A stretch of DNA of 64,000 nucleotides from Cycas panzhihuaensis. Taxonomy: Eukaryota > Cycadophyta. The notes beneath the pieces were generated by a model that was not told the DNA's origin, made no database searches, and saw only the letters and a list, made by a program, of their open reading frames with translations. The translations under genes were made by a program, and so were the position numbers. The stretch lies in contig CM041465.1 of the NCBI GenBank assembly GCA_023213395.1, positions 147,567,741-147,631,740 on the forward strand. Direction: 5' to 3'. The stretch's first letter is position 1. Each line of letters opens with the position of its first letter. This document shows, piece after piece, positions 1 through 10,221 of this stretch.

Positions 1-382
1 CTTTCTTAAATAGGTCAGCTTTTGCCTTCTTAAAATCAATTTCTATCCATGTCTATTCCATCTATAAATAGGGCATCTTGCCTCGATTTGTAAATTATTG
101 ATTGAAGGAGATTATCCAAGACAGCCAGGTTCCGGTCCTAGCTAGAGGCTGCATTGGAGGACATCTCTCCTCGAAGAGGGTATTTTTGTTAAAACTCAAT
201 ATTTGATATATCAATTGATATTATTTGGTTTCAAGGATTCTTGTTTGGTTGGTGTGCATGTTCAATGGTTATTCAGTTTCATGCGTTATTGATAATTATG
301 CTGTCTTAAGTAATATTGTGATAGCCCAAATTTGTGTTTATTTTATTGATTTTGGCATGAATTCCAGTTGGGATTCCCACCA
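1..382 (+). mobile_element. G1 5' LTR, 3' part (Ty3/gypsy)
   Basis: This is the end of an LTR that begins before the window. A TATA-like box (TATAAATA, 63-70) supplies a promoter in plus orientation. The segment ends in CA directly before a primer-binding site at 384-396 (TGGTATTAGAGCC), and gypsy gag, protease and RT follow on the same strand. No matching 3' LTR was recognised in the window, so the left part of the LTR and its target duplication cannot be checked. Confidence 0.65.
63..70 (+). promoter_or_regulatory. TATA box of G1 LTR
   Basis: TATAAATA followed by GGGC lies about 310 bases before the LTR end, a normal place for the U3/R promoter of a plant LTR. It is inferred from position and sequence only. 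Confidence 0.45.
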
Positions 383-383
383 G

Positions 384-396
384 TGGTATTAGAGCC
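384..396 (+). other. G1 primer-binding site
   Basis: TGGTATTAGAGCC lies one base after the LTR end and differs by one base from the common plant TGGTATCAGAGCC, complementary to the 3' end of initiator Met-tRNA. It would prime minus-strand synthesis and sets the plus orientation of G1. Confidence 0.7.
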
Positions 397-759
397 TCTT
401 GATCGAGGACTTTTAGTTCTAAAGGATCATTTTTTTAGCAATCAAACACTTCATTTTAGAAATGGAAATTAGGTATTTACCTTTAGGAGTTTTGAATTTT
501 TTGGTCAAAAGATAGATTTCTATTGTAGAAAAATTAGAATTGTCAATACAAATAAGGTTTCAACACCCAATCAAATATGATTTCAGTAGTTCAAAAGCAA
601 TTTTCAGCAAACAAAAAACAAAAGAACAATAATAGAGAACCTATTTTAGCCACTAAGAAACCGCTCTTTTTAGTTGAGAATCAAGCCAACCTATAAGAAG
701 GGGAAACTATGATACTATAGTACCAAAAAATGAACAATTTTTTTTTCCAAAGAACATAA

Positions 760-1840
760 TTGAGGTTAGGCAAGATGATGAACACATCGTCAGTCACAAC
801 AAAGGATGTCAACAAAAGAATAGATGTCTTAAACCACAAAGTGATAAAAATGGATGACAAACTATGGAAGGAACAGGAAAAGAATTTGGTAAAACAACTG
901 GTTACCATAACTAAGGCTTTGCAAGCAAAAACAATATTAGACATGCCCAAGCTTGAAGATAACAATAAGGACAAAGAGAGCCACCATGGGAAAACCCCTC
1001 ACCACAACGAGGAAAAAGATAGAAAAGATAAACCTAGATCTGATTATGGTTTCAAGAACTTCAATTTTCCTTCGGAGAAATTTGACCTAGATAAGACGAG
1101 ATATTTAAAGTTAGATCATTCAAATGAATCTATATTTTCAAATGCACTCAGGATTAGAAGAAGGCATAATACTGGCAACATCCCTTTATCTATATGGGAA
1201 ACCGATCAAATGGTGACATTAGTGGAGCAAGGTTTATTAGGGAATGCCTCACCACAATTGGGATTTTTTGAAAACCTCATTGATAGATCAATATGAGAAC
1301 TCTTAGAGTAGAGACTAGTACTCCTAGCAGACACACCTACAACAAATAAGCACTATCCAAGCTTACACAAGAATTTCAAAACCTATAGAGTATGCTGACT
1401 TCCAAAATCGATTTTGACTTATTACTTGAAGTATATATCAGAGGCCTCAAAGGGACTATCAAGTTTTGACTAAAAACATTGGGTGTAGAGACTCTGAGGG
1501 AAGCAATTAAAGAACATTGCAATATTGAAGTAGAGTTCATAGAATCTCACCAAGATTATATTTGATGAAATGACTACTCCAGACCAATGGGACAAGGCAA
1601 TAGGCCAAACTAGTACTAGTTAGGGACTAAGGCCAACCCACCACTTAAGGAATAGAAGGAAGACAAACTAATAAGGGCAAGTTATCAATGGTTGAGCACA
1701 TTTGTAGGGGAACATGTTTTGACTGCAAACGATAAATGGAGTTGCAATCGTAAATGTCCAATGAAGAAAGTCTTTATACTTAATAACGAAGAAATGTATG
1801 CAACAGTACAAGGTGAGCAAGCAAAAGATATCTAATCACC
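760..1840 (+). pseudogene. gag: G1 gag (Ty3/gypsy capsid/nucleocapsid), broken
   Basis: The first 178 codons (760-1296) are open, highly charged and lysine-rich. They end at a stop, after which recognisable gag continues in shifted frames. Around 1397-1560 a stretch with DLLLEVYIRGLKGTIKF and TLREAIKEH matches the usual end of plant gypsy capsid. Around 1711-1770 a degraded zinc knuckle reads CFDC, then in another frame KWSCNRKC, with the histidine position lost. Gag would package the RNA into virus-like particles. Several stops and frameshifts make this copy dead. The ATG at 760 is only the first Met of the ORF; the true start is uncertain. Confidence 0.65.
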
Positions 1841-1959
1841 AGAGAAAGATGAAGCTAGAATGGAAGAATTACTTAATGACACAAATCTTAAGAATGTCCA
1901 TATATCACTACAGGCAATCATTGAAGTGACAAATGCACCCCAAATATTGTTTTGAGTGA

Positions 1960-2070
1960 AGCATCAAGAATGACAAGATATTAGTATTAGTAGACAACAA
2001 CAACATGCACAATTTCATCAACAAGCCAATTGTGGCCAAATTGGGCCTATGAGTCAAACCATTAAAATAG
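1960..2070 (+). pseudogene. G1 protease remnant
   Basis: A short open stretch reads LVLVD-NNN-MHNFI-NKPIVAKLGL and then stops. It aligns with the gypsy retropepsin active-site block, normally VLVDSGSTHNFI. The catalytic Asp is kept (codon 1993-1995), but the following Ser-Gly is Asn-Asn, so it should not cleave. It lies between gag and RT as expected for a gypsy pol. The change may be decay rather than a variant active site. Confidence 0.6.
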
Positions 2071-2467
2071 TTCTAGCTGGCGGTTGCTAATGGGAACAGT
2101 ATGTTGTGCAAAGGTTTTTATGGACAAGGTACACCTTTAGATCTTTGACTATTCATTAATCGCATGTATGTTTGCTATTCCTATTGGATGAGTTGATGTG
2201 GTGTTAGGCATACGTTGCATTTAGAACTTGGAAAACATAGTCACCAATTATAGAATGCGATTTATGAACTTCTTCTAGAAGGGCTATAACTACAAGTTGC
2301 AAGCCCAATCCACACCACCTCCACAACTAGTCTCATTTGATTGCATGGAAAAATTTCTTAAGAAAAACCTTGTGGCATATCTCATGTCTTGTTATAAGGT
2401 TTCCTTACAAGATGTTCTACTTGAAGTTTGAGCTATTACGGACCAACACAACAGGGTTTTTCAAGAC

Positions 2468-3040
2468 ATGGCAAAAGGGCTACCACCACCCTTTGACAAT
2501 GACCATGCAATAAAGGGAGTACTAAAGGCTGCACCAACAAATATTCGGCCTTATAGACACCCATACCACTTCAAGAGAGAAATAGAGCAAATCACAAAGG
2601 ATTTATTACAACAAGGAGCCATTTGGCCCAATTCAACCCTTTTGCTTCTCTAGTTATTTTGATTAAAAACAAGGATGCGTTGTATCAGATGTGTGTTGAC
2701 TACTACACTCTCAATAAGTTACCAATCAAGGTTAGGTATTGGATACCATGTATCAACGATTTGCTAGATGAATTGCATGGCAACAAGTTTTTCTTCAAGA
2801 TTGATCTCTCCCCCAATTACTATCAAATTCGTGTCAAGATCGTACACAAGACAACTTTCCACACACATAAGGGCCTATTTGAGTTTCATGTGATGCCATT
2901 TAGACTGACAAATGGCCTCACAACATTCTAATGCAACATTAGCATGGTGCTTAAACCATTCATTGGGAAATTCATCTTGGTATTCTTCGATAACATTTTG
3001 ATTTATAGTTGAACACATGATGAGCACTCAAGGCATCTGT
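2468..3040 (+). pseudogene. G1 reverse transcriptase (Ty3/gypsy), broken
   Basis: Two overlapping open segments (2468-2653 and 2623-2931) carry gypsy RT blocks in order: LPPPFDNDHAI, the IRPYRHPYHFKREIE block, then after a frameshift MCVDYYTLNKL, IPCINDLLDELHG, FFFKIDLSPNYYQIRV and LFEFHVMPFRLTNG. A stop follows at 2929-2931. The catalytic block reads VFFDNILIYS (FFDN at 2983-2994), so the second Asp of the FFDD motif is Asn. RNase H and integrase are missing, so the element is cut off around 3040. Fold and family are clear; function is lost. Confidence 0.85.
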
Positions 3041-4655
3041 AGGAAGCCTTATGAGTCTTGGAAGAGAACCAATTCTCCTCGTAGGAGCCCAAATACACTT
3101 TTGGACAAACCGGAGCAACATACATACATGATAACTTGCGTGACCTTGGCCTGTCCAACCTCGTTAATAGTTGAAGATAATATCTTAACCTAGATTTTTG
3201 CATTCTTCTCTTGCCTTGAACAATTCAAAACTTAAAAAAAAACAAGGGCCAATAGGATGAGACAATGATGTTCAACAAATGACAATTGTGTGTAATAGTC
3301 CAACCATCAATAATGATACCACAATTATCAATGGTGCATGTACTATGAATAGGTGCCACCATCTTATGCACACGATCCCTCACACCCTATATCAAAATGG
3401 TGCGTGTGCTCTCATATTTAGGAGATGCATATCCTATAGGGCCACTATTAATGGCATGAACCGACTTTTCGAAATATGGGAAGCAAACCATGTTAAATGG
3501 GATCCTGCATTCATAGGAGCACTCTGCAATAGTGTGGTCTACTTCCTTGTTGTCCTCCATGTCAAACATTTGCTATGATAGGAGGTAAAGTGGTTTTCTC
3601 CTAGAAGTTGTTGTTTGTACAAGAGGTGGGTTTAATGCATAAATTTTAATTTTCTTAGAGTCATTGTATCCAACCATTGTGAAGAATATCCTTCACAAGA
3701 AAGGTTAATCCATAAATTGTTCATAGAGCCAAAAATCATTCTCATATGTGTTCCAAATCAATGTCTCAACAAGATTACAATTTGTGCCTATGAAAATTTG
3801 TATCAAATTGGCTGGTCCCTTGTCATTTATCATACCCTTTTATGGCTGTAATGTAAGGTACATTTTCCTAGATTTTAATATTCCAAATGAAATAGTTGAT
3901 ATCATTCCTTGTTTATTGCCATTGATTTGGTTAACTCTTGGTCAACTGTGAGAAGCTAAGTTGGTCAACATGCATTGGGTATAAGGGCCATTGCTTTTCT
4001 AGGGTTTTGGTCATTTTTTCTTGTTGTGTTTCACCCATTGTCTTCTTGAACATGTTTTAATGTTCAACAATTTTAATAGTTTTGACAACCCTTGGCTCCA
4101 ATATACGCTTTGCTTTAAATCATTTGAGTAATTCCTAATATCATTTCTAGGTTTGTTGCATCTAGTTTAGTTTTTGTCCTGGTTTTTATGGAGCTTGATA
4201 TTTGTAGAAATTCTTATTATATTGCTTTGTTTTCACATTTATTTTCTTTTTAGGAATGGTTCATTGGAAGGTCCATTGGGTTCAGTCAATTCTTTGGCTA
4301 CATTGTTGGCATGTAATGGAGGTTTACCATACTTAGGTGGATTTGTTACTATGTTTTTCCCCAAAGCTGTGCTTTTCTATAACAGATGCTTTTCTATAAT
4401 AGATTGACTAATGCTTTGATATGAATTCTACAAGATGTCATTTTGGTATTTTATAACATTGAAGATATGTTCTCTTCTTAAAGTCCCCAAGTTATTTCAT
4501 CATTTGGCCTAATAGCATATAATTTTTGATACTTTATATTAGTGGAATACCTTTGATGTATCTTGAAGTTGGTTTACTTTTAAATATATAATGTGATTGT
4601 GCAACTTTCAGTTGCTAAGCAATAAATCTCCTATTTGTTTTGATTTGAGCAGTAA
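3041..4655. other. Unassigned AT-rich stretch
   Basis: No retroelement domain, RNA gene or convincing exon was seen. The open frames at 3279-3578 and 4174-4407 are short, low in recognisable motifs and probably chance. It separates G1 from the 3' LTR of G2 and may include decayed remains of G1. Confidence 0.5.
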
Positions 4656-4982
4656 TGGGATGTTTTTGTCTTGATAGTTTCCACAAAATATGAAGTTCAA
4701 CAAGCTCAAAGGACCGAATATGGGCAACAGGGGACTCTAGTTATTGTCAAATAGAATTACAGATGGACACTTACAAGGACACCAAAAGAGCAACAAAGAC
4801 GTACTATGGTATGCTATTATATACGATCTCGATACATAATACCCCAAGTACATTTGTTAGGGCCTTAAATAGACAACCAAGCCTCTTCCATTAGATTCCA
4901 TTGGTGGTGTAAGCGGTCTCCAATTCTATTGGTGAGAGTAAATGGTCCGCGCACAAAAGTTAATAGCTGGCTTTAACATCCA
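4656..4982 (-). repeat. G2 3' LTR
   Basis: Begins TGGGATG and ends CATCCA on the plus strand. It matches 17486-17815 along its length, including the shared stretches ACGTACTATGGTATGCTATTA and CCAATTCTATTGGTGAGAG. It sits just downstream of the chromodomain end of pol on the minus strand, as a 3' LTR should. The two copies differ at many positions, so the insertion is old. Confidence 0.85.
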
Positions 4983-5261
4983 GAGGTTGAGAAGATGTGG
5001 ATGTTGCTTAACAAATTCAACCAATTCCCACGTCACTTCCTCAGGTTCATAGTCGACCCACTGTACTAGATACTCAGAGGTGGTCCTGGTCCAGAGACGG
5101 CGTTGCCGGCAATTTAAGATATAATTTGGTGGGACAACGGGGAGTCGCTTTTTGTCAAGGACTAGGAGAATGGTTTGGGGAACAACAACTTTGCCAAGAT
5201 GCTTTTTAAAACATGAGACATGGAAAACATTATAGATCTTAGTATTGGGAGGGAGTTCCAA
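4926..5261 (-). pseudogene. G2 integrase C-terminus with chromodomain-like tail
   Basis: The open frame (111 codons) starts with LPPNTKIYNVFHVSCFKKHLG, the block that follows the integrase core in plant chromoviruses. It then carries YLVQWVDYEPEEVTWE, the signature of a chromodomain. In known chromoviruses this domain tethers integrase to histone marks and steers insertion into heterochromatin. The end of the frame runs into the 3' LTR, as in several plant chromovirus lineages. It is separated from the upstream integrase core by frame changes. Confidence 0.8.
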
Positions 5262-5269
5262 GGCATACG

Positions 5270-6340
5270 CAACTTCACCAATGTGTTGAGTACCTTATAT
5301 GAACCATAGTAATGAGGGATGAGCTTATGGTTTTTATGCTTGCTAAGGGATTAATGCTTATAGGGCTGAAGGTGGACGAAAACTAGGTTACTAATGGAAA
5401 AGGAGCGATTGGAATGGTGGTGATCAACAAGTTGCTTCATACGGTTTTGAGCCAAATCTAGGTTCTATTTGAGGGTATGAATGACTCAGTCCATGTCTTG
5501 GAGTTTTTGTTGGATGATAGTCCTTCGAAGATTTGTTGCCAAAGTGTGGTGAGATGGTGAGGGATAGCCATAGAGAGCCATGAATGGAAACATATCGATG
5601 GTTGAGTGATGAGATGAATTATACCAATATTCCGCAAAAGCTAACCAAGAAGTCCATCTATTTTGATGTTCAAAAGCAAAGTAGCACAAGTACATCTCTA
5701 GAGTTTTATTAAGGACTTTTGATTGACCATCAACTTGTGGATGGTAGGCTAAGCTCATGTTGAATGAAGTCCCTAATGCACATAAGAGTTCTTGCCAAAA
5801 CGAGCTAGTAAATTTGGGGTCTTTATTGCAAACTATTGTTGATGCAAATCTATGAGGATGGAAAATAGACTAGATGCATAGGTCGGTGAGGCAGGACAAT
5901 TTATAGGATGTGTGAATGGGCAAGAAATGGGCATACTTAGTTAGTCTATCAATAATTACTAAAATAGAGTCATACCTAATGGATGACGGTAGGCCTATGA
6001 TGAAGTCCATTGCGATACCTTGTCATTTGCCTTAAGGAATGTGAAGGGGTTGGAGGAGGCCTGGCTAAGCCTTATTTCGTCGGTAGATATCACATTAAAA
6101 AACAAATGTAAGGATAGAGGACTTCATGTGTGGCTAGTAAAAATTAGATCAAATATGATGATATATTTTATTAAACCCCGAATGGCCTCCTAAAGGGGTG
6201 GAGTGATACTTAGATAAGATACGTTGAATGAAGAGAGATGTCAGATGGACAAAAGATACGATTCCTGTATAAGAGGTGGTTGTTATGTATGGATTAATCC
6301 TTTTAACTGATGTCTTTGTTGGTCCATTGGGCAAATTCAG
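5270..6340 (-). pseudogene. G2 integrase, broken
   Basis: On the minus strand, 6334-6149 holds the zinc-finger end (STPLGGHSGFNKIYHHI, matching the usual DSPxGGHSGxxKT block). 5758-5486 holds the C-terminal part of the catalytic core (SLAYHPQVDGQSKVLNKTLE), with the Glu-containing region intact in sequence, followed by NRWTSWLAFAEYWYNSSHHS. Stops and frame changes separate these pieces. Integrase would insert the cDNA; this copy cannot make a continuous protein. Confidence 0.8.
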
Positions 6341-7200
6341 GTTGGGCTTAGCTATTAATGGTCAGTTCTTGTAACCATGTTGGATGTGACTTGGAGATTG
6401 CATGTATTGTGGGTTTTGGGGAAAGGCGATAGAGGGCATCTATGACTATACTGTCCTTTCCTTTTTAATAGATGACAATGAAGTCAAACACTTGAAGGCG
6501 ATAAATCCGCTTGGCTTGCTTCTCAGATAAAACCGATTGGTCTAGAAGGTGACGAAGGTTATGATGATTTGTTGGAATAGTGAATTTTGAACTAAGTAGA
6601 TATTGGCTCCACTTGTCCATAGTATATAGGATAGCTTTCATTTCTTTTTGGTATATGCATAATTGACATTCATGATCTTTGAGTTTTCTGCTCTGTAAAA
6701 GAGTATGTCATCAAAGAAAACAATGATAAATTTTTGAAGGTAGGGGGCAAATATCTTATTCATTAAAGCTTGAAATGTGGTTGGAGCATTACATAGTCCA
6801 AAGGGCATGACTTAGAATTCAAAATGGCCATGATGTGCCTAGAAGGTTGTCTTATGCCGATCTTTAGGGGCTATTGGGATTTGATGGTAACTCGATTGAA
6901 AATCTAGTTTGGAGAATATGGTGGTCCCATGGATTTCATTTAGCATATCATTGATCTGTGGGGTTGGAAACTTATTTTTTTATGGTGAGTTTGTTAAGTT
7001 CTCGATAATCAACATCGAGTTGAAAAGTGCCATCCTTTTTGCAAATGAGGACAATAGAGGTAGTCCAAGTGCTTTTGATGGGCTGTATAATCCCCATGTC
7101 CATTAGTTCATTAGTAATTTTTTTAATTTCATTATTTTGAAAATAAGAATTTTGATATGGCCTAAGGTTGATGAGTTCATGGGGGATTTTGAGGTCAATG
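6341..7200 (-). pseudogene. G2 reverse transcriptase and RNase H, broken
   Basis: The minus-strand translation in several frames gives gypsy RT blocks: KSTWTTSIVLICKKDGTF, VDYRELNKLTI, then after frame changes VFFDDILFY (FFDD at 6707-6718, both catalytic Asp present). RNase H-linked sequence with KWSQYLLSSKFTI and SEKQAKRIYRLQVFDF follows between about 6640 and 6420. No long open frame is left. The position between protease and integrase is as expected. Confidence 0.75.
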
Positions 7201-7609
7201 GTGTGGTAACAACCATGATTGGGGGTGGGGTGGGGGGAACTATTCAGAAGGGAGGTAAAGGCAAACTTTTACTTGATGAGGATGCATTGGATATCCAAGC
7301 GGATGTTTGCACGTGTTTGAATATTATTGATGTGCACTATATATCTAACAGTACTATTCAATTGCTTGTACATCTAATTTGGGGAGATAAGCTTGTTGGG
7401 GAGTGGTTGAGGATTTTGAAGTTTGTGTGTTTGACCCATATTATCTTTAAATAATATAAGTGGATTATTAGGGGAGTTATTAGTGCTATAATTTCCAAAA
7501 GTTTGTAGCCACTGGATCTTAGGATAGGGTTTGACTCATCAATAGATAAGGCATAGAAATCTGAGATCAAATGGTAAGTGCCAATCTAGATGTGTAAATT
7601 CTTTATTGT

Positions 7610-7745
7610 TCCTACACAATGGAGAGTGTGATATCCTAGTAGGGAGTAGGTGAACTCGGTTTTAGGTACAATGCATAGGTTAAGTTGCCTCGCTAAGGAT
7701 ATATAAATGAAGTTAAGTGACATGCCACTGTCAATTAGAATAGTG
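7610..7745 (-). pseudogene. G2 protease
   Basis: The minus strand reads VILIDSGMSLNFIYISLARQL followed by sequence ending around 7610. DSG is the retropepsin active site, and the rest fits the plant gypsy block IDSGSTHNFI. The catalytic triplet is intact here, unlike in most other elements of this window. The upstream linker (7991-7731) is an open, acidic and proline-rich stretch (EELPLEPSPTPEPE) of the kind often found between gag and protease. Confidence 0.7.
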
Positions 7746-7989
7746 ATGGGGTTTTTTCAAAGTGTGCCCTTGACACGAAGTGGTTCGGGGCAAGAGATAG
7801 AGTAGACAATGGACAAAAGACACTTCTGGCTCGGGGGTTGGCGAAGGCTCTAGGGGTAGTTCTTCGTTAGTTTCATGGTTGGAGTTAGAAATTTCGTCAC
7901 AAGATAGGCTAGTGTCAATGGTGAATACTATGCACTTAGCTTTGCGAACTCTGCTGTGATTAGGGTCCACTTCTTTGAGCATTGGATGC

Positions 7990-8757
7990 ATAGGCTGGCT
8001 TCTCTATGCCTATGTGCTTCTACTGGTGGTACCTTAGCCATGGAGATATCTTCCCTTAAATTTGATGGAGAAATCATCTTAAGGTGCATTTGAATGCACT
8101 AATTCAGTCCAAACACATATACATCAAAGATTGTTTGTTGATTGAGTGACTGGCTAACTCGATTTTTGCAACGCTTGGAATTCTTCAGTGTACGCTTCCA
8201 CAAATGATGTTTCTTTCAATGGAGTGAGTTGACTAAAGAATGACTGGTTGTGTGTGTCTTCATATTTTTTAAAGAAGTTTTTGTAGAACTAGACCCAAGT
8301 TTGATTGGTTAGATTCTCTCACTGCCACCAACAAAACCAATGATGTGCCTTTCCCTCTATATGAATTGAGGTAAAGGTTAATTGATCATCCGGTGACATA
8401 GGATTTAGAGAAAAGTAAGATTCTATCTTGCTTATCCAACTTCTTGCTATGTCCTTGTTAGGATTAGGATCAAATATTGGTATTGCAATTTATGATGAAA
8501 TGGTTGCTGTTGTGGTGGTAGGGCTGGAGGCGAATGAGAGCCACCGATTGAGTTTTAAGCGCTTATTGAGTTGGAAATGGATGTGATGTTGGACAACTGA
8601 GCAGTCATGCTGGACATTTGAGTAATCAACTTTGCAATCTCTGTTATGAATTGAGTGGACAACTGAGTGGCCATTTCATTTTTGACGATGTCCTTTAAGG
8701 TGGTGAACTGAGTCTCTAATGTGGAAATTTGATCTGCTTAAGTGGGGGCCATCATAT
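7990..8757 (-). pseudogene. gag: G2 gag, broken
   Basis: Starting from an ATG near 8757, the minus strand carries repeated TQ/S-rich coiled sequence (KNEMATQLSTQFITEIAKLITQ and on). It then has the capsid block IARSWISKIESYFSLN, IEGKAHHWFCWWQ, FYKNFFKKYED and SFVEAYTEEFQAL, typical of plant Ty3/gypsy gag. Frame changes and stops interrupt it, and no zinc knuckle was recognised. It would form the particle shell. Orientation and order agree with the G2 pol. Confidence 0.7.
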
Positions 8758-9653
8758 GGTCAGATATAAACTGCTAGAACGAAAAAAGGATTCCAAGAAA
8801 AGGAATTCAAGGGACAAGAAGGGGTGTCCCAAAATGTGATTAGAAAGATAGAACGAGACTAAAGAATTGGGGAGTATATAGACAAAATGGGACTAGAGAA
8901 CTGGGAAATGATGTAGAGAGGGGGTGGGGTTTGTGTTTATAGCCTGTTGACCCCCAAAATTTGCAATAATTTCACCTAGTGCACTAAGACGAGCACAAAG
9001 AGTTTGTCAAAATGATGTAGGTGAGTTTTAAATGTGAAAATTGGGTTGTGGACCCCATAGGGTGCCTAGATGTTTTTCCTTGAAAATTTAGGTTGAATCT
9101 AATCTAGTGGGAAACGATTAACATGATGTGCTTGTTAAAATATGATGTATGAAGGACAAAAGTAACATTTGAGCCATGGACTTGTTTTGTTTCTTGTCTT
9201 TTTTTTTTTTTTACTGATGATGACGACTTTCAGACTTTGTAATTGAAGGTCTAGACAAGGAGTTTATAAACAAGGTTTGAATACCTTACTGTAGTTGCTA
9301 TTATTATAATGTGTAATATTTTGACTATAATAACTTGATGATGTTCTTTGCCTTATATTTTATTGATGATGGGATTGGATTGTATTTGCTTAGTGTCCTC
9401 TTCTTTTTTTTCTTAGCAGTTTTTGTCAATGCAAGGCAATATCCATGCAATTGACTTTTTGAGTAGACTTTTGATACAAGGCTTGCTCTGTAGGCCCTTC
9501 AATAAACGTTTTAGTCGTTACTAACACTTAGTCTAATATCTTAGGGCATTAGCTACGAGGGATCACTGTACCTATAGTCGCGATAAATGTGCTAAGGTGT
9601 TCGGGAAGGGTAGCTTCTTGTCGTTAACTGCTTACTAGTGCACTATAGATTTG
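8758..9653 (-). other. G2 leader, part next to gag
   Basis: Non-coding leader between gag and the copia A insertion; it continues at 16993-17472 on the far side of A. It contains long T tracts and no recognisable gene. Part of it (about 9530-9660) is GC-richer and unassigned. Confidence 0.5.
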
Positions 9654-9658
9654 TTGGT
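9654..9658 (+). other. Copia A target-site duplication, left
   Basis: GTTGG directly precedes the 5' LTR of A and is repeated directly after its 3' LTR (16988-16992). A perfect 5-base duplication is the normal footprint of copia integrase and confirms both ends. Confidence 0.9.
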
Positions 9659-10207
9659 GTTAAACCTTATGTTTTACCTTATGTTTACATGTTAAGCTTA
9701 TGTACTTTATGTTTATGTATTATGTATGCACTTTAATGTTTTATGTGCACTTTTGTACTTTAGGGGTGACTTTATCACTTAAGTGATAAAGTACACACCC
9801 ACTTTATGTCTAGTGACATAACATTGTCACTTATGTCACTTGAGGGTCAAATGACCCCCTTGCACTTTTGCTCACACAAGAGCTTCCAATGGACACTTGT
9901 CCTACATGCAAGCAAGTATTGCATGATTGACACTTGTCAATCATGCAATAGCCCTTGGCCTCTCATTTCCCTCTATTTAATGAGGCCTTTCTTCATTGTT
10001 GTTCATTCAAGAGTTGGAGCTCATTGTTACTCTGCCAGTTTGCTAATCAAGCTAAAGCATTCTTTGGTGGTTGGACTAATTCCAACACCCCATTCATGGT
10101 ATCTTGATCTTGCTCCTATTTCTCTGTGTTTTATGCTTAATGCATTTAATGGTATTGTGCTTTGTTAATGATCTTGGACCTATGTGGCCATTAGGCCCAT
10201 TCTAACA
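9659..10207 (+). repeat. Copia A 5' LTR
   Basis: TGTTAAACC...TCTAACA, matched to 16439-16987. It contains a perfect 22-base palindrome (9770-9791) centred on CACTTAAGTG and a TATTTAAT box near 9973. A short duplication near its start (ATGTTTTACCTT) is absent from the 3' copy, which instead has an extra TCTTTGTGT unit near its end. TG...CA ends and the flanking duplication are clear. Confidence 0.93.
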
Positions 10208-10209
10208 AT

Positions 10210-10221
10210 TGGTATCAGAGC
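10210..10221 (+). other. Copia A primer-binding site
   Basis: TGGTATCAGAGC two bases after the 5' LTR matches the complement of the 3' end of plant initiator Met-tRNA exactly and would prime minus-strand DNA. Confidence 0.9.

Noticed and set aside
384-396. tRNA gene fragments at TGGTATCAGAGC sites
   Set aside because: Only 12-14 bases match and all lie right after LTR ends; they are primer-binding sites, not tRNA genes.
681-974. 97-codon minus-strand open frame
   Set aside because: Antisense shadow of the G1 gag.
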